Origin: Gnetum montanum
Taxonomy: Eukaryota > Streptophyta > Gnetopsida > Gnetales > Gnetaceae
Length of the DNA: 62,000 nucleotides
NCBI GenBank assembly: GCA_015680685.1
Contig: MNCI01034278.1
Location: 249,118-311,117, forward strand
Direction of reading: 5' to 3'
The notes under the pieces were generated by a model, which was given only the letters and a program-made list of their open reading frames with translations, made no database searches and was not told where the DNA came from. Shown in pieces: positions 35,327-47,335 of this stretch. The position numbers and the translations under genes are program-made. Positions within the stretch are counted from its first letter, which is position 1. Each line of letters starts with the position of its first letter.

Positions 35327-37439
35327 TTTGGACATCATCAAAAAGGAGTGAAGATAGAGTTGCAAACTACCATAAGAAATACATATGAACTTGAGTATTC
35401 TAAAAAAATATAAATAACCATTATGCCAAAGAAGAATAATCAATAAAAAGTGCATATTTCTTGGCATGCATTGTATAGAACTGATGATGATAAGTAATGA
35501 AGAGCTACCCCTTATCTGTCAACAAATTTTGAGCATCATGTAACCTGTCTTCTAAACTAAGTCATTAGTAACCAATATCTCATAGATCTATAAACATCCA
35601 AAAATCTCCTTCTTTTTAAGAAATAACAAATGGATAAGAAATAGCACTTACAGAGTAAAAAACATGCATATTTAGCTTTTAAGAAAAAACATCACATCTA
35701 ATCAAGCTTAACATATTAAAGGACCAAACAAAGTGAAAAAGCTATTTGCCCAAAAACAAAATTTCCAAAATGATAATCATGGTGGGACCAACATGTATAT
35801 ATACATATACTTATTCCTTGCCATTTTTTACCAAAGGAGATCATGAGTAGCTACCATTGTGAGGAATTCTCAACTCATTATTGCAATAAGGGCCTTACGT
35901 ACTAAAATGATACATTTAGATGAATATGCTCTTCCATTCTTGTTTTCTGAAAAAGATGCCATAGATTGGAATCGTGCAGTTATATTATCATATTTTTGAG
36001 AGAATCACATAGGACTCCCTCTTCACTAATGCTCCCCTCCATATATGCTGGTATTTCTTGTTTGGTCACAATGCATCTTTTGTAGAGAGATTTGTATTCT
36101 CCACTAGAGCCTTTTAGGATCATCATGCTACATAGAAAAACTAGGATCAAGAGTGGAGACTAAGATCTCCCATTAATGAATCCTTTTAAAGTTTTATTCC
36201 AGGAAATCATAGAGTTTCTTTTGAAATGCAACTTTTCTTGAAATGTATCAAATCATACATCAAAATATTTAAAAATAAATTAAACTTAATGATTTCAATG
36301 TGAAGCATAAAACCATCTCACAATTCTCATAGTAAAAGATCAACATGAAGCCTTTGGCTCATAAATTATATGCAAGAGTATTATACCCCTAGAAACCAAT
36401 ACATTCTAGTCAAGTTATTACATTCTAGAAACCAATACAAGAAGCATAATCTTCCAACCATAAAATAGACTAGTCAAGTTATTACATCATAAAAGATTGC
36501 ATTTTGATAATCAAATATTCTAGTAAAGCCCTATTAATAACTTCTCTTACATAATAGCTTAAATTAACATTTGTAGTGTCTAGAGGTAACTTTCATGGTC
36601 TTAAGATCAAATGTCCATAGTAAAGTGACCAGGTAGGCAAAATTTGGTGCTGGATGCCTTTAAAATTTATTTTTCTTTATTTCATTGTAGAGATTCTCAC
36701 CTCGTCTGTGACTAATCCATGAGTCGTATCTGTGGAGGAATGGTTAAAAAGTCAAAGAAATCATCAAGACAATAAATAATTAGAATTGAATCCAATTAAA
36801 TTCCACACTTATGCTTGTCACTCATAAATATAATTATAAATTTTCATCCTAACTTCTAACATTAAGTTCAAGAATGAAAATTAATAATTAAATCAAATCG
36901 AAATTACAAATAATAATTAAAGATCACAATGGAGATTTGCCTAAATTACAATTCTGCCTTGTTGGTTTCACAATGTAACAATTTTGATTGATGGACTCTA
37001 AAAATTGCCACAAAGCTCAATAGATCTTAAATAATAACCACAAAAATAATTAATTCCAATTTGATGTGGAATTCATTGATATCAATGAAAATTTTTTTAA
37101 TGTGTATGCACAATGGATGCCCCTCATGTTACAATTTGAAGTCCTATTTATACTTTACAAATATTTAAAATAACTATTTTAATAATAGTTTGAATATAAA
37201 CTAATCCATGTAAATTGGCATAATTGCCAAGTTTAGCATCTTTGATGTCTTGGATTTGGCATAAGGTTGGGTTCGAGCAGCAAAAGAGGCACTGATGACA
37301 CTCCACATGTTCATCCTCTATATTGGTGTTGTTGATGACCAATGCTACTACGAATTTGCAGCTGTAGAAAACCAGTGCTTTTCTATAAGCAACCTCCGCT
37401 ACCCTGTCATTTTATATTGAAGATAGGCCCTGCCGAGAT
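35327..37439. other. Non-coding interior of element C
   Basis: AT-rich, no copia pol motif found on either strand by eye. This is where integrase and RT would be in an autonomous element. Confidence 0.45.
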
Positions 37440-37970
37440 TATGATGACAATCACGTGGAGAATTGTGAGCCATGGTTTTGGGTGCCATTTTTATTTTGGT
37501 TAGAAGGTGGTGTTGCAGAGGCACCTTATCTTACATTGTCTTTGTCTTCTTGTCCAAAGTTGCTTTCACAATTTTCTTCGCTCTGCCTTTGGCCTGCAAT
37601 GCTTTGCATAGAGTTGTTTATGGAAATTTCAACAGCAGAGATATGAATCGAATGGCAAATTGTACTTCTTCCTTTCTTTGTGGAGATAGACAAGTTGATA
37701 TTGCTACCGGCGAGCTCCAGTACGTGAGATATATTTACAGAATTCCTGAGCCATGAAATGTTTGAGCTCCAAGGATTTGAGAAAGTTTGCAATGAGGTCT
37801 TGTAACCTTGTCTGGATATTGCTGCTGGCTGCAGCTTGGTTGTGTTCTTTCCATATAGGATTAGGTTGTGGCTGCTGCCTGTTAGACATTATTTTGGTGT
37901 TGCTTCCTGTCTGCAACTCCTCTCTTAAGTTTTCACATCACTGTCATTTCTATAGAAAACAGTGAGAGCA
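37440..37970 (+). pseudogene. Possible captured host-gene fragment inside element C
   Basis: Less AT-biased than its surroundings. The plus-strand frame at 37472-37756 starts with a hydrophobic stretch (FVFLSKVAFTIFFALPLACN) like a signal peptide, then NCTSSFLCGD; a shifted frame continues with HEMFELQGFEKVCNEV. The pattern C-x4-CGD...HE-x-FEL recalls the extracellular galacturonan-binding domain of WAK/LRK10-like receptor kinases, but two frames are needed and the aromatic YPF core is missing. It would be in antisense orientation to the copia element. Confidence 0.25.
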
Positions 37971-38317
37971 TATAAAATAAAATTGAAACAAAATTGTGAG
38001 GCAACGTTGCATTCCAATCATGGTAAATAGATTTTTTGTCTAATGGTTTGGCAAGGAAACAAAGTGAAAACATGGCTATCATAATTTTGTTTTATAGGAA
38101 ATTGCAGTGGTTTGAACACAAAAAACTATTGCAATGGTATGGATAATGGATGACTTCCTTCTTTTAATTTGATGTGCAAATGCCTTGTTATTTAATATTT
38201 CATGTTGCAGTACCATGAGCCAAAGGATACCAATGGTGCCTTAATAATATATAATATAATATATATATATATATATAATGTAAATTATGATGATTTTATA
38301 ATGTTCATGTATACTAT

Positions 38318-38372
38318 NNNNNNNNNNNNNNNNNNNNNNNNNNNNNNNNNNNNNNNNNNNNNNNNNNNNNNN
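38318..38372. other. Assembly gap (N run)
   Basis: 55 undetermined bases next to a TA microsatellite at about 38249-38276. Confidence 1.
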
Positions 38373-38639
38373 ACTAATAATAATGAACTAATACTCACCA
38401 CTAAACTAAAATAAAATAAATATTAATTTAACACTAATTAATAATATGAAATTAATTGAAATGCATGCTTTTAACAAAATACTTATTAAAAATTGAACCA
38501 AATTTTGGGGTTGAACATAAAGCATTGCCACAAACTTTAGCAAGCAAGGAAATAGAAACTTACCATATCTTACCTTGCACTTGAGAGGCAAAAGACTAAT
38601 GAAGTTTGAGATGAGGCCCTCTATCATAGTCTTTTGCTG

Positions 38640-39531
38640 TCACCTACTATTACTAGGACATTCAAAGGCCACATGGCCTCTTCCACCACATACCCAACAT
38701 TTTATAGAGGAAAAATAAAAATAAAAATTGCAAAAAATTTTACTTCTTTCCTTACCTCTTTGTTGATTGAAGCTCTTGCCCTTTTTTGCCATGAGTCTTT
38801 GTAGTGCTCTTAAGAAAAGAGTTATCTCCTCTTCGCTACCCACATCTTGCTCTATAGGTTCTTTTTCCTTGGTAGTTGATTTTAGGATAATGGGATACCT
38901 CTCTTAAATAGCTCCTTATGTTATGAGATTCATTTCATAAGTAATGAAAGAACTTTGGTCTAAGAACTGAAAAATCTCTATTTTCTTCCATTGTTGTGAC
39001 ATTTGGTCTAAATTCTGGTTGAAGAGTTGTAATCATTTTTATTATAACATCACTCTTAGGTAAATCTTTACTCATACCTCTAATGGCCACAACAAGATCA
39101 TTTTCTCTCAAAAAATAATCTTTTATTTTCTCTCCCTCTATCATCTTAAGTTTATCATACTCACTTTGCAAAACTAACAATTTGGATTGCTTAACTATAA
39201 ACATTACTTCATAGGTGGCCTCTAAAGTTTTCCAAATTTCTTTGGCCATTTTACAACTAGATATCCTATTAAATTTTGATTTATTTAAAGCACAATACAA
39301 ATAATGTTTTGCTTTTGAATCAAACATGAACTTATCTTTTTCTTCTTGCATCCATTTGTTTTGGAGCTTGATGGTCTTTGTGGCATTGTTGATGGGTGGT
39401 GTGTAGACTTTGAGAATGGACTCCCATACTTCAATCTCCATCAATTCGAAGAAGCCCTACATTCTCATTTTCCAATAGGTGAAGTCAAATCCATTGAACA
39501 TTGGTGGATTTCCATACAAAGTTTCCTCCAT
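38640..39531 (-). pseudogene. Ty1/copia gag with CCHC zinc knuckle
   Basis: The minus-strand frame starts at ATG 39531-39529 (MEETLYGNPPMFNGFDFTYW), has a TAG at an MRMQ-like position, and continues through the UBN2/copia gag core: AKHYLYCALNKSKFNRISS, AKEIWKTLEATYE, KMIEGEKIKDYFLRENDLV. A frameshift near 38935 leads to the zinc knuckle CWVCGGRGHVAFEC (CX2CX4HX4C, about 38685-38650). Gag coats the element RNA and forms the particle. Position right after the primer-binding site supports this start. One stop and one frameshift make it a pseudogene. Confidence 0.88.
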
Positions 39532-39580
39532 TGTTCACTCTTGACAATGATGAAGAAGTAGTTGATATAGCGGAAAGAGT

Positions 39581-39597
39581 ACTAGGCTCCAATACCA
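39581..39597 (-). other. tRNA-Met primer-binding site of element C
   Basis: On the minus strand TGGTATTGGAGCCTAGT follows the LTR end by two bases and matches the plant TGGTATCAGAGC site at 10 of its 12 bases. Confidence 0.8.
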
Positions 39598-39599
39598 CT

Positions 39600-40797
39600 T
39601 GAGGATCATAGAACTTAGAAAGGGGTAGGGATGAATATGTTTTTCAAATTTAAAATTCTTCAACACAAAGCACACACCAATTTTACATGGATACATCCAT
39701 ACTTAAAGGGTAGAAGCCATGTACACCTCTAGACTTTGTTTCTCTCAAAAGTGATTTGAAGGGAACCACACCCTATACAAGCTATAATTTCCACTTTGGA
39801 GTGGTTCGTCCCTATGAATCCACTTAACCCAACTAGGTCCCAACAAGCTTAGAATATTGTTTCAAGGATCTAATAACCTTTACAAATTAAGCTTTGCTCC
39901 AGAGTGTTGTGATGTTGCACCAACTACTCAACCTAGCTAGGTCCCAACAAGCTCAATGATGATGCCTTTTTATAAGAAGCACATCACCCGCAGTGGGGCA
40001 ATAAGAGAGAAAATAACATTACAAGGAAAGGATGAAATTGATTTACTTGTCCTTATACTTTGAGGCACAGTATAATAAAATAACTATAATAGTACAAATG
40101 ATGGTACAATGAGGTACACAAATACAATAGAATAAAGTACACAATGATTGCTTGATGTTGACACTTGCTTGCTCAAAAACTTTCACTATCTCCAAGAGAA
40201 TGAAGCCTTCTTATATAGCCTTGAAGTTTCTAAAATCACATCAAATTTTGTGCAACGACTATCTAATGACTAGTGGAGACATCTTCTTCAAGATTGGGAC
40301 ATCTCTCTACATTACACTTCCATTTAGAGAAGACATCACTTCTATAAAGGAGTTGTCTTCTCTTGAAAGGATATGTCTCCTATTTTTAGGAGATGTCTTC
40401 TCTAGGATTTCTCTACTTTGGCCAATATGTCTTCTTCATTTGGGAGATGTCTTCTTCGTTCTTGAACTTTGCTTCCTGAAGCTTCCTTTTATTGATAAGA
40501 CTTCTTCTCAAATCTTGGAGCATATTGATTTTTTTGTAATCTTCTTTGCCATTGCTCCCAATGAAGTCCTTGTCCAAGCTCTCTTGAGTCCTTGCAGTCT
40601 TCACTTTGTCATTTCTTTATAGCTCTCATTACTTGAGTCCTAATTCATGTCTAGCAAGTCATTCTTGTATATGCTTTGATATCTCTTTGTAGATGTCATC
40701 TCTTGATCTCTCCTTCATGTCCTACAAAAGCATCACACTTTATAATATTCTATATTCATAATTTTCCTTAAGGTTTTGACATACCAAAACATCAACA
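39600..40797 (-). repeat. LTR B of element C (5' LTR)
   Basis: TGAGGATCATAGAACTTAG ... CATCAACA. Homologous along its length to LTR A. The nearby primer-binding site identifies it as the 5' LTR on the minus strand. Confidence 0.9.
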
Positions 40798-41570
40798 AGA
40801 AGTGGTGGTGGCTACTCCTTTTCTTATAGCTTCTCTTCTATCTTATCCTTCATTATCTCCTATCAATATGTGGTAAGAGCATGGTGGACTACACCATTTG
40901 AATAGTGATCTATTCCTCCCCATTTTCATAACTTGTGGATTATACATGGAAAGAGAAGTGTCTTCCTATGCTTCTATTTTTCCTTGAATTCTCTTTCAAT
41001 CTCTATAAAACTAATTTGGCGTGGATTGACTAGGAATTTTCCACTTAAAGCAATGCATTCCATGGTAGAGAAGGTTTTCATCTTACTGGACCTCACCATT
41101 GGGTTTAATTGGTAGGTTAAAATCTTAAAATATGCTCACTCTAGCTTTGTGAGGGCATCATACTAATTGCGGTCCATCCCATAGCATAATTGGAACCACT
41201 CCTTCTTAGCTTATTGATCCATCTATGTTTATATTTTAGCCAACTTTACCTTTGTGTTGGGCAACCTAAGACCATTTGCTATGGCTTCAACCAAATAAAG
41301 GATAGTTATATCCTTCATCTTTACTAATGCATCTCCTTGTTAGTTGTTTTAGAATATGTCTTCCCCATTTACTATTCTCTACTATTAGTAAGAATGAACC
41401 ACAAAGGAGACTCCTAAAGTTATGTTTAGATCTCCTCTAATGCTAGTTCTAAGCATGATCTAAAGTTTAGCTGCTAGAGGATGGAACTTTGGTCCTTCTT
41501 AGTCCTAATGTGTTCTAAACATTCCTTCGTAAGGGTGACTTCTAGGTTAGGCTTTGGCCTAAGAGCCTCA
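40798..41570 (-). pseudogene. N-terminal part of the ORF split by element C
   Basis: The minus strand carries an almost continuous frame from about 41570 to about 40870, again with stops mainly at Gln-compatible codons. Recognisable stretches are GDALVKMKDITILYLVEAIA, ANGLRLPNTKVKLAKI, AKKEWFQLCYGMDRN and GKFLVNPRQISFIEIEREFK. After the insertion the frame can rejoin that at 34009, within one frameshift. The layout (a globular N-terminal region followed by a long coiled coil) resembles the extra protein of Athila/Tat elements annotated as putative plant transposon protein; this is resemblance in layout, not a firm family match. Confidence 0.5.
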
Positions 41571-43428
41571 TCCTACTTAGATTAACCTATTTTAGTAGTG
41601 GGAAACTACCTAATAGATTCTACTTCACGATCCTCCTAAAAAGGTCCAATAGCCTGGGTGACCTCAACCACTTATTCGTAGGGTTGTGGTTGTTGCAATT
41701 GTTGGTTCCCTCCTTCATGAGGGTTGAAAAATGAAGGAAATTGAATATGCTATGTGTAAGTTAGAAGGCTTGGAAGATTCTTAGAATCTGAAAAACTACA
41801 ATAACTCCTCTTGCTTTGTTGAAAATTGATGAAAAATGAGCTAAGTGTCATGCATATATATAGACTTTTTATACTGTGTCGACAAGGCTACATCGACTCA
41901 TTCCACTACATTGATGGAACTATTCACAACTATTTTTCACATTAAGAAATGGTGAAAATTCATACAAGTTTTGGAATGAAACAAGAGCCCAGTGAAAGCC
42001 AAAATGATGGATAATAACAACAACAACATAGAAGATGGTAGGTTTAGCTTAAGAGAAGTAATTCAAGTGGAGAAAAAATAGATGTTGGAATGCTATTAGG
42101 ATGATTGATGAAGCAAGTGATCTTTGGAAGGAAATCTAACTTAAATTAGACCAAAGCGATGTAAGTGCCTTTGTAGACCTTCATCACAAAGAGTCTATGC
42201 ACCCTAAGGATGATGAATGGTTGGGTTAAGTTAAATTCCATACCTATAAAATTAATTTTCCAAGGGTTATATAATCTAGAAACAAAATTGAAACATTTCT
42301 ACTAGCATGAGGTAGTAAGGTGGTAAATCATGAGATGAATGAATGGTAGAGAGAGAATGTGGAAGAGATCATTGGAATCATAGTTACATAAGGTTCTTAG
42401 TGGAAATTGGGATTAAGATGGTATGATACTAGTTCATTCCAAGTTGAGACCAAGTCCATTCTTCTTTCAATGACCTCGTATTAATATGTCTACTCCACAT
42501 TAATTAAAAGTCTGTGACAAATCCAAAATAAAATCATTACTCCAAGAGAAGAAGAAAAGAGAAGAAGTAGAAAGGGCCTTAATAACAAGGGTTCCTTTAG
42601 GCATGAATAACATGTCTTTCCAACCTCATAACTAGTGCTTATAGCCCATTATTATGTCTAAGGGATATTCTTTGAATTCCTTTGTTTTATTTTTTTTCAT
42701 GGGAAACACACCATGCAAATATGTGCTTTCTTTTATGGTTAATAATAGGAGTGATGATATACCATTGGAGTATTATAGAACCTTAAGAATAATGTTAAGA
42801 GAAATCATATCAAATCCCCACGAGGTCACACCCTATTCCATTCTCACTTGGTTCTTTCCTAGCTTTTTGGATATCAAGATCATTGATTAATTTGTTAAGT
42901 TCTAATGTGAAAGAACCTTGTGCATCTAGGATACTAACTTCACATGAAATAAATGAAATGGATGGATGTTGTGAACTCACAGGCTAATACCATCATATAA
43001 TTAATAGAGTGTTATGAGAGAACATAATCCAAAGATAAAATTTAGCCTTTTGTTTAATCAATCATAATAGTAATAACTTCTTTTAATACTTGCCATATTT
43101 GCAGTAGTAAGAACAAAATCCAAGATTTCTAATAAGACTTGATAAAATTCATAAAATTAAAAAGAAAAGGAAAAATATACAAGATGAATAAGAAAATATA
43201 CAAGTAGTGGAAAACATATAAAGAATTATGCAAATCAAAAAGGCAAAAAATTGGTTATCTTCATCAAGGTGTTAGTATGGATGACCAACTTCCCGATGAC
43301 TATGTTGAGAGGAGGAGATCCAAAACATGAAATGATCATATTCAAAGGTGTTAATGTTGTTGATTACTTAGGGTTACAAGAATGGCTTAACTTGTTGTAT
43401 GTAAAGTAATAGATGTTTGTGAGGGCTT
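41571..43428. other. Unassigned sequence between integrase and downstream ORF of the Athila-like element
   Basis: No domain is recognised. The minus strand has a Gln/Pro/Asn-rich patch at about 41680-41740 that may be the N-terminus of the downstream ORF. Short open frames elsewhere lack support. Confidence 0.35.
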
Positions 43429-43562
43429 TATGGGTGGTAGATAGTCATGGCTTTGGAAGGAAAGGTTGCATGTATGGGTGGTAGATGGTCATGGCTTCAA
43501 AAGAAAAAGTTACATGTATGGGTGGTAGATGGTCATGGTTTTAGAAGAAAAGTTGCATGTAT
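43429..43562. repeat. 44-bp tandem repeat, three copies
   Basis: Unit TGGGTGGTAGATGGTCATGG followed by about 24 bases ending GCATGTA, at about 43429, 43473 and 43517. It lies just past the integrase end of the Athila-like element. Confidence 0.8.
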
Positions 43563-43564
43563 GA

Positions 43565-44560
43565 TATAAGGTCCTTCCCATAGCATTTGAAACTTACAGT
43601 ATCACACATGCATGGGATTCCAGTAAAGAGCCTTATCATCATGTTGAAATGTAACTCTTTTTATCCATGCAACATGGTGTTGTTTGGAATGTTCTTTATG
43701 CACTTCATTCATCATTAGAGCTACTTGTCAATTTTCATCTAGCACATTAAGTGTCATTAGTCATTCTTTTTGTGCTAGATTGGTGTTGATGTCAAGTTCA
43801 CAAACCATTATGAATGTACATAGTTCAACTTGGATTGAAAGTTTACATAACTTTTCATATACCAACTCATAGGGAGAGCAACCTATACTAAGTTTCCAAG
43901 TTGAACGATATTCCAAAAGATCATAATTGATTTTAGTGCTTTAATTCTTCCTATATCTACTAATTTTTCATGTTACTATCCTAGTGATCTCTCTATTAGT
44001 AACCTCAACTTATCCACTAGCTTAGAGTGATAGGGGGTTGTGAGTTCATATTGCACCACCAAGTGTTGCATTAGTTTCCAAAAATTAGATCCTATAAAGT
44101 AGGTTCCATTGTCAAAAATAAGTGTTCTAGGCACATCAAACCTATTTACCATCTGTTATTGTATGTACCTATCTATAGTAGTGCATGTATAGTCTGATAC
44201 GACTATAGCTTCAACTCACTTGGTATAATAGTCAACAAAAAAATGGTGTAAGCCTTCCTATTCAACATGGAAGTGATGAGTCCCTTGAAGTAAATGCCCT
44301 AGACGTCAAAAGGCTCCATTGGTTGAATCCACTATTAGGATCCTTCCATTTGTATGATCATTCCTCCATCCCTTTGACAATTCTCACATGAATAAGAGAA
44401 ATGAGAACATCTTTGAAGCTCATTGGCCAAAGATATCTTACCATGAGTATCTTTGTAGCTATCCTCCTTTATGCATAGTGGCACCCACAAGAACCCTCAT
44501 GAGCATCTTAAAGGGTACGCAACTAATCATCATTTGGTACACATCATCAAGCTAGGTCAT
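43565..44560 (-). pseudogene. Athila-like Ty3/gypsy integrase relic
   Basis: Minus-strand, multiply broken. Visible are a zinc-binding region with RYLWP (about 44440), YYTKxVEA (about 44233-44208), FDVPRTLIFDNGTYF (about 44140-44095, including the second catalytic Asp) and TPYHSK (about 44015). Integrase joins the element DNA to the host chromosome. It follows RT/RNase H in the same strand, the normal Ty3/gypsy order. The first catalytic Asp is not clearly preserved. Confidence 0.75.
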
Positions 44561-46060
44561 CAACACAAACCTTGAACATGTTTCCTTGGATCTCCATATA
44601 ATGCTTAACTTGGCGAAGAAACTATTGTTTCTTCTTATTATTCCATTTAGTTGGGGTCTCCTATGTGAAAATATAGAAGAAAAATTTATGATACCAATTA
44701 GTACCCCTAGCCTCTTGGACTTTAATGAATTTAGCAAAGAGGGGTTCATCTGGAAATTAATTAGATAAAGACTCCTCATCCTCTTTGCTATCCCATCACA
44801 ACTAAGAAAAGTGATCAATGGTCATGTTCTTGATTCCTTTTCTATCCATAATTGTTATATTTAATTCCTATAAAACCACTAGTCACCATATGATAAGGGG
44901 ATTGACTCATTATGGTTTATTCATTAGGAAAGCAAGATCCCTATGGTTAGTGTGCATAAAGATTTGATAGTAAAGTACATAATGCCTAAATATTTCTAGG
45001 GCATACACCATCATAATAAAATCCTTCTTAGTTGTGGTGTAACTCAATTATGCATGCACAATACTTCTACTTGCACAATGGATGTAATATGGATATATCT
45101 ACTTGTCTAATTATATCAACATTACTCCCAATGTGTAGTTGGATACATTCATCATCATGTGGAATGGTCTTGAGTAATTTAGAGTACATAGAATGGAAGT
45201 TTCTATGAGCTTTTCCTTTAAATAATAGAATTCTTTTTTGCATTTCTTGGTCTAATTAAAATTTTCATCCTTCTTTGTAAGCTCTATGAGTGGTTTGATG
45301 ATTTTGAAGAAATGAAGTGCATGTAGTAACCAATATGTCCAAGGAATGACCTCACATCTTTTACAGTTTGAGGCTATCTCATAATGTCTTGGATAAATTG
45401 TACTTTCTCTAGGTCCACCTTTATCCCTTTTTCTAAAATTATATGTCCAAAGACTATGCCCTCTTGGATTATCAAATGGCCCTTTTGCCAATTGAGCTAT
45501 AAGTTTGTGAAACATAGTGCTTCAGTACTTGCTCTAGGTGGTCAAAGGCTTGTTCAAAGTTGGCATTGTAGGTGGAAAATTAATCCATGAAGACTTCCAC
45601 ACCACTCCCAATTTGCTACTAAAAAATATTAAGCACTAGGCATTGAAAAGTTATGAGGGCATTACATAGGTCAAAGAGCATCTTTTTATATGTTAAAGTC
45701 CCATAGGAACTTTTGAAAGTTATCTTAGCCTAATCTTCTAATGCCATTAGGATTTGGTTATAACTACTATAAGCATCCAAAACACTATAGTAGTTATTCC
45801 CTACAATTGTATCCAACACCTCATCCACAAATAATAATGAAAAATGATCTTTAAATGTTTCCATATTCAACAACCTAAAGTCTATAAAAATCCTTCATTT
45901 CCCCCCTTTCTTTAGCACAATGACAAGTGAACTCACCCACTCACTATATGCTACAAGATAGATGAATTCTACCTTAAGAAGTTATTCAATTTCATACTTA
46001 ATAATCTACTTAAGTTTTGAATTCAATATCCTATGTGGTTGCCTGATTGGCTTGATGGTG
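44561..46060 (-). pseudogene. Athila-like Ty3/gypsy RT-RNase H relic
   Basis: Minus-strand. RT motifs in order: RIFIDFRLLN (about 45900), FVDEVLDTIVGNNYYSVLDA, YNQILMALED, KKMLFDLCNA (the FGLCNAP region typical of Athila, not the GLKNAG of Tat), then VEVFMD-stop-FS (about 45590), matching the FMDDFS box of Athila. A LGHIILEKGIKVD-type segment and a VRSFLGH-like connection follow at about 45450-45300. RNase H is too broken to map. At least a dozen stops or shifts. It is a different lineage from the pol at 3872. Confidence 0.75.
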
Positions 46061-46518
46061 GGATTTGTATAAATTCAATGCTAGCATATCTATGAATCTA
46101 TCTCGATGAACTCATAAGATGATCATGTAAAGGCTATTGATCATTTTTTTCACTATTTTCAACAATTTATGCTTTTCTTCTTGGGCAAGATTAGTATTGA
46201 TTATTACCATCTTCCCATTATTAACAAAAGCATATTCTAATGTTTTTGATAAAACCTTAAGTTCAAGGGAATTCTACTTGAAATCATTAGGGATCTAAAA
46301 CTCTCCCTAATCTATATCATCATTTTAATGGGATAGTTGGTTATGGAACTACTCCATTTCATCTAGGTTATCTATGTAGGCACTTGTGAGGAGTTCTACT
46401 AGTTCAATGCATATTGTGGATTCTAAACTATTATCCGTTACAATCACTATGTACCTTTTTTTTTTCTGGCTACTTCATATAGGCACGTTTGAACATTTGA
46501 TATTTTAGAACACTGATT

Positions 46519-46854
46519 TCATGCTTGGATAAATGTGTTTTTTATGGTCCATATTCTTTGCACACAATGGCACCCTATGTCACTATATGTGATGCATGAA
46601 ATCCTCTTCTTTTCAAGCTTTCCAAACTCATTTTCCTTGGATATTTTCATAGAAAGGTTTCTAGTCCCCATCTTGGCATCAATGGTACTAAGAAAATCCC
46701 TTTCCATGATAATAGAAAAGTCCCCCTTGTATTTGTCCACATGGATTACTAGGAAATCTACTAGGTATGACCAACCATAGATATGGCCACAATGTCCATC
46801 AATTCTAATGAAATAGTAATGGACTAATCTATAAGCTCTAACTTGATGTTTCAT
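46519..46854 (-). pseudogene. Athila-like aspartic protease region relic
   Basis: An open minus-strand frame of 111 codons with VDFLVIHVDKYKGDFSIIME and RDFLSTIDAKM, the C-terminal strand pattern of plant gypsy proteases (VDF-x-V ... GRPFL-x-T). The catalytic DTG/DSG end would lie to the right but is not seen. It precedes RT on the same strand as expected. A 29-bp direct repeat (TAGGTGGAGGCAGGTTCTAG) occurs at about 46859 and 46942. Confidence 0.55.
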
Positions 46855-46969
46855 TCCTTAGGTGGAGGCAGGTTCTAGATCTTATATATCTCTTGAGAAA
46901 TTTAGCTTACCCCAACTAAGGATAAGGAGGTAGGTTTCATTCCCTAGGTGGAGGCAGGTTCTAGATCAT

Positions 46970-47335
46970 TTTCTACAATCTACAAATGGATAAGGGGGCT
47001 TCTAGGATCATATCATTTCCTAGAAAGGTGATCAGTCTTGATCAAACCATGAATTCATCGATCAACATGATGATATGTACATTAAAGGATGTTTGGTTTG
47101 AAGAAGGCTCAAGCATATTAATAGAAATAGTTGATGCAAGATTAGCAGTCACAGATGTCTGTGAGTATTTGTGTGAACTATGTGACCTGAAGAAAGCCCT
47201 CTTTCAAGGCTTATGCTTAGATGTCATCACCTAGGTCAACACCTATTATGGTAACTCACCAAATGCTGCAAATGCACTAGGATGCTTCCCTTTAGCCTTT
47301 CCTTCAGCATGCCTTTCACCATCCATTCATAGTCT
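46970..47335 (+). other. Junction region between the Athila-like element and element 2
   Basis: A plus-strand open frame of 82 codons (46986-47234, containing EIVDARLAVTDVCEYLCELC) has plausible protein composition but matches nothing I know. No LTR of element 2 is visible, so element 2 is 5'-truncated. Confidence 0.3.

Larger units (their letters stand above)
34010..40797 (-). mobile_element. Gag-only Ty1/copia LTR retrotransposon (element C)
   Basis: Two direct LTRs of about 1.2 kb flank a 4.4-kb interior. On the minus strand the order is 5' LTR (39600-40797), tRNA-Met-like primer site, gag with zinc knuckle, then about 3.4 kb with no protease, integrase, RT or RNase H that I can find, and the 3' LTR (34010-35189). 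It therefore looks non-autonomous, like gag-carrying TR-GAG or LARD elements. It splits a coiled-coil ORF, so it is younger than that host element. Flanking 5-mers (CTACA left, AGAAG right) do not match as a target duplication. A short gap lies inside (38318-38372). Confidence 0.85.

Noticed and set aside
34005-40802. Target-site duplication of the copia element
   Set aside because: The 5-mers next to the two LTRs (CTACA and AGAAG) do not match; either decay or a small boundary error.
42654-42890. 78-codon plus-strand open frame
   Set aside because: Plausible composition but isolated, without motif or neighbour support; it lies between minus-strand retroelement relics.
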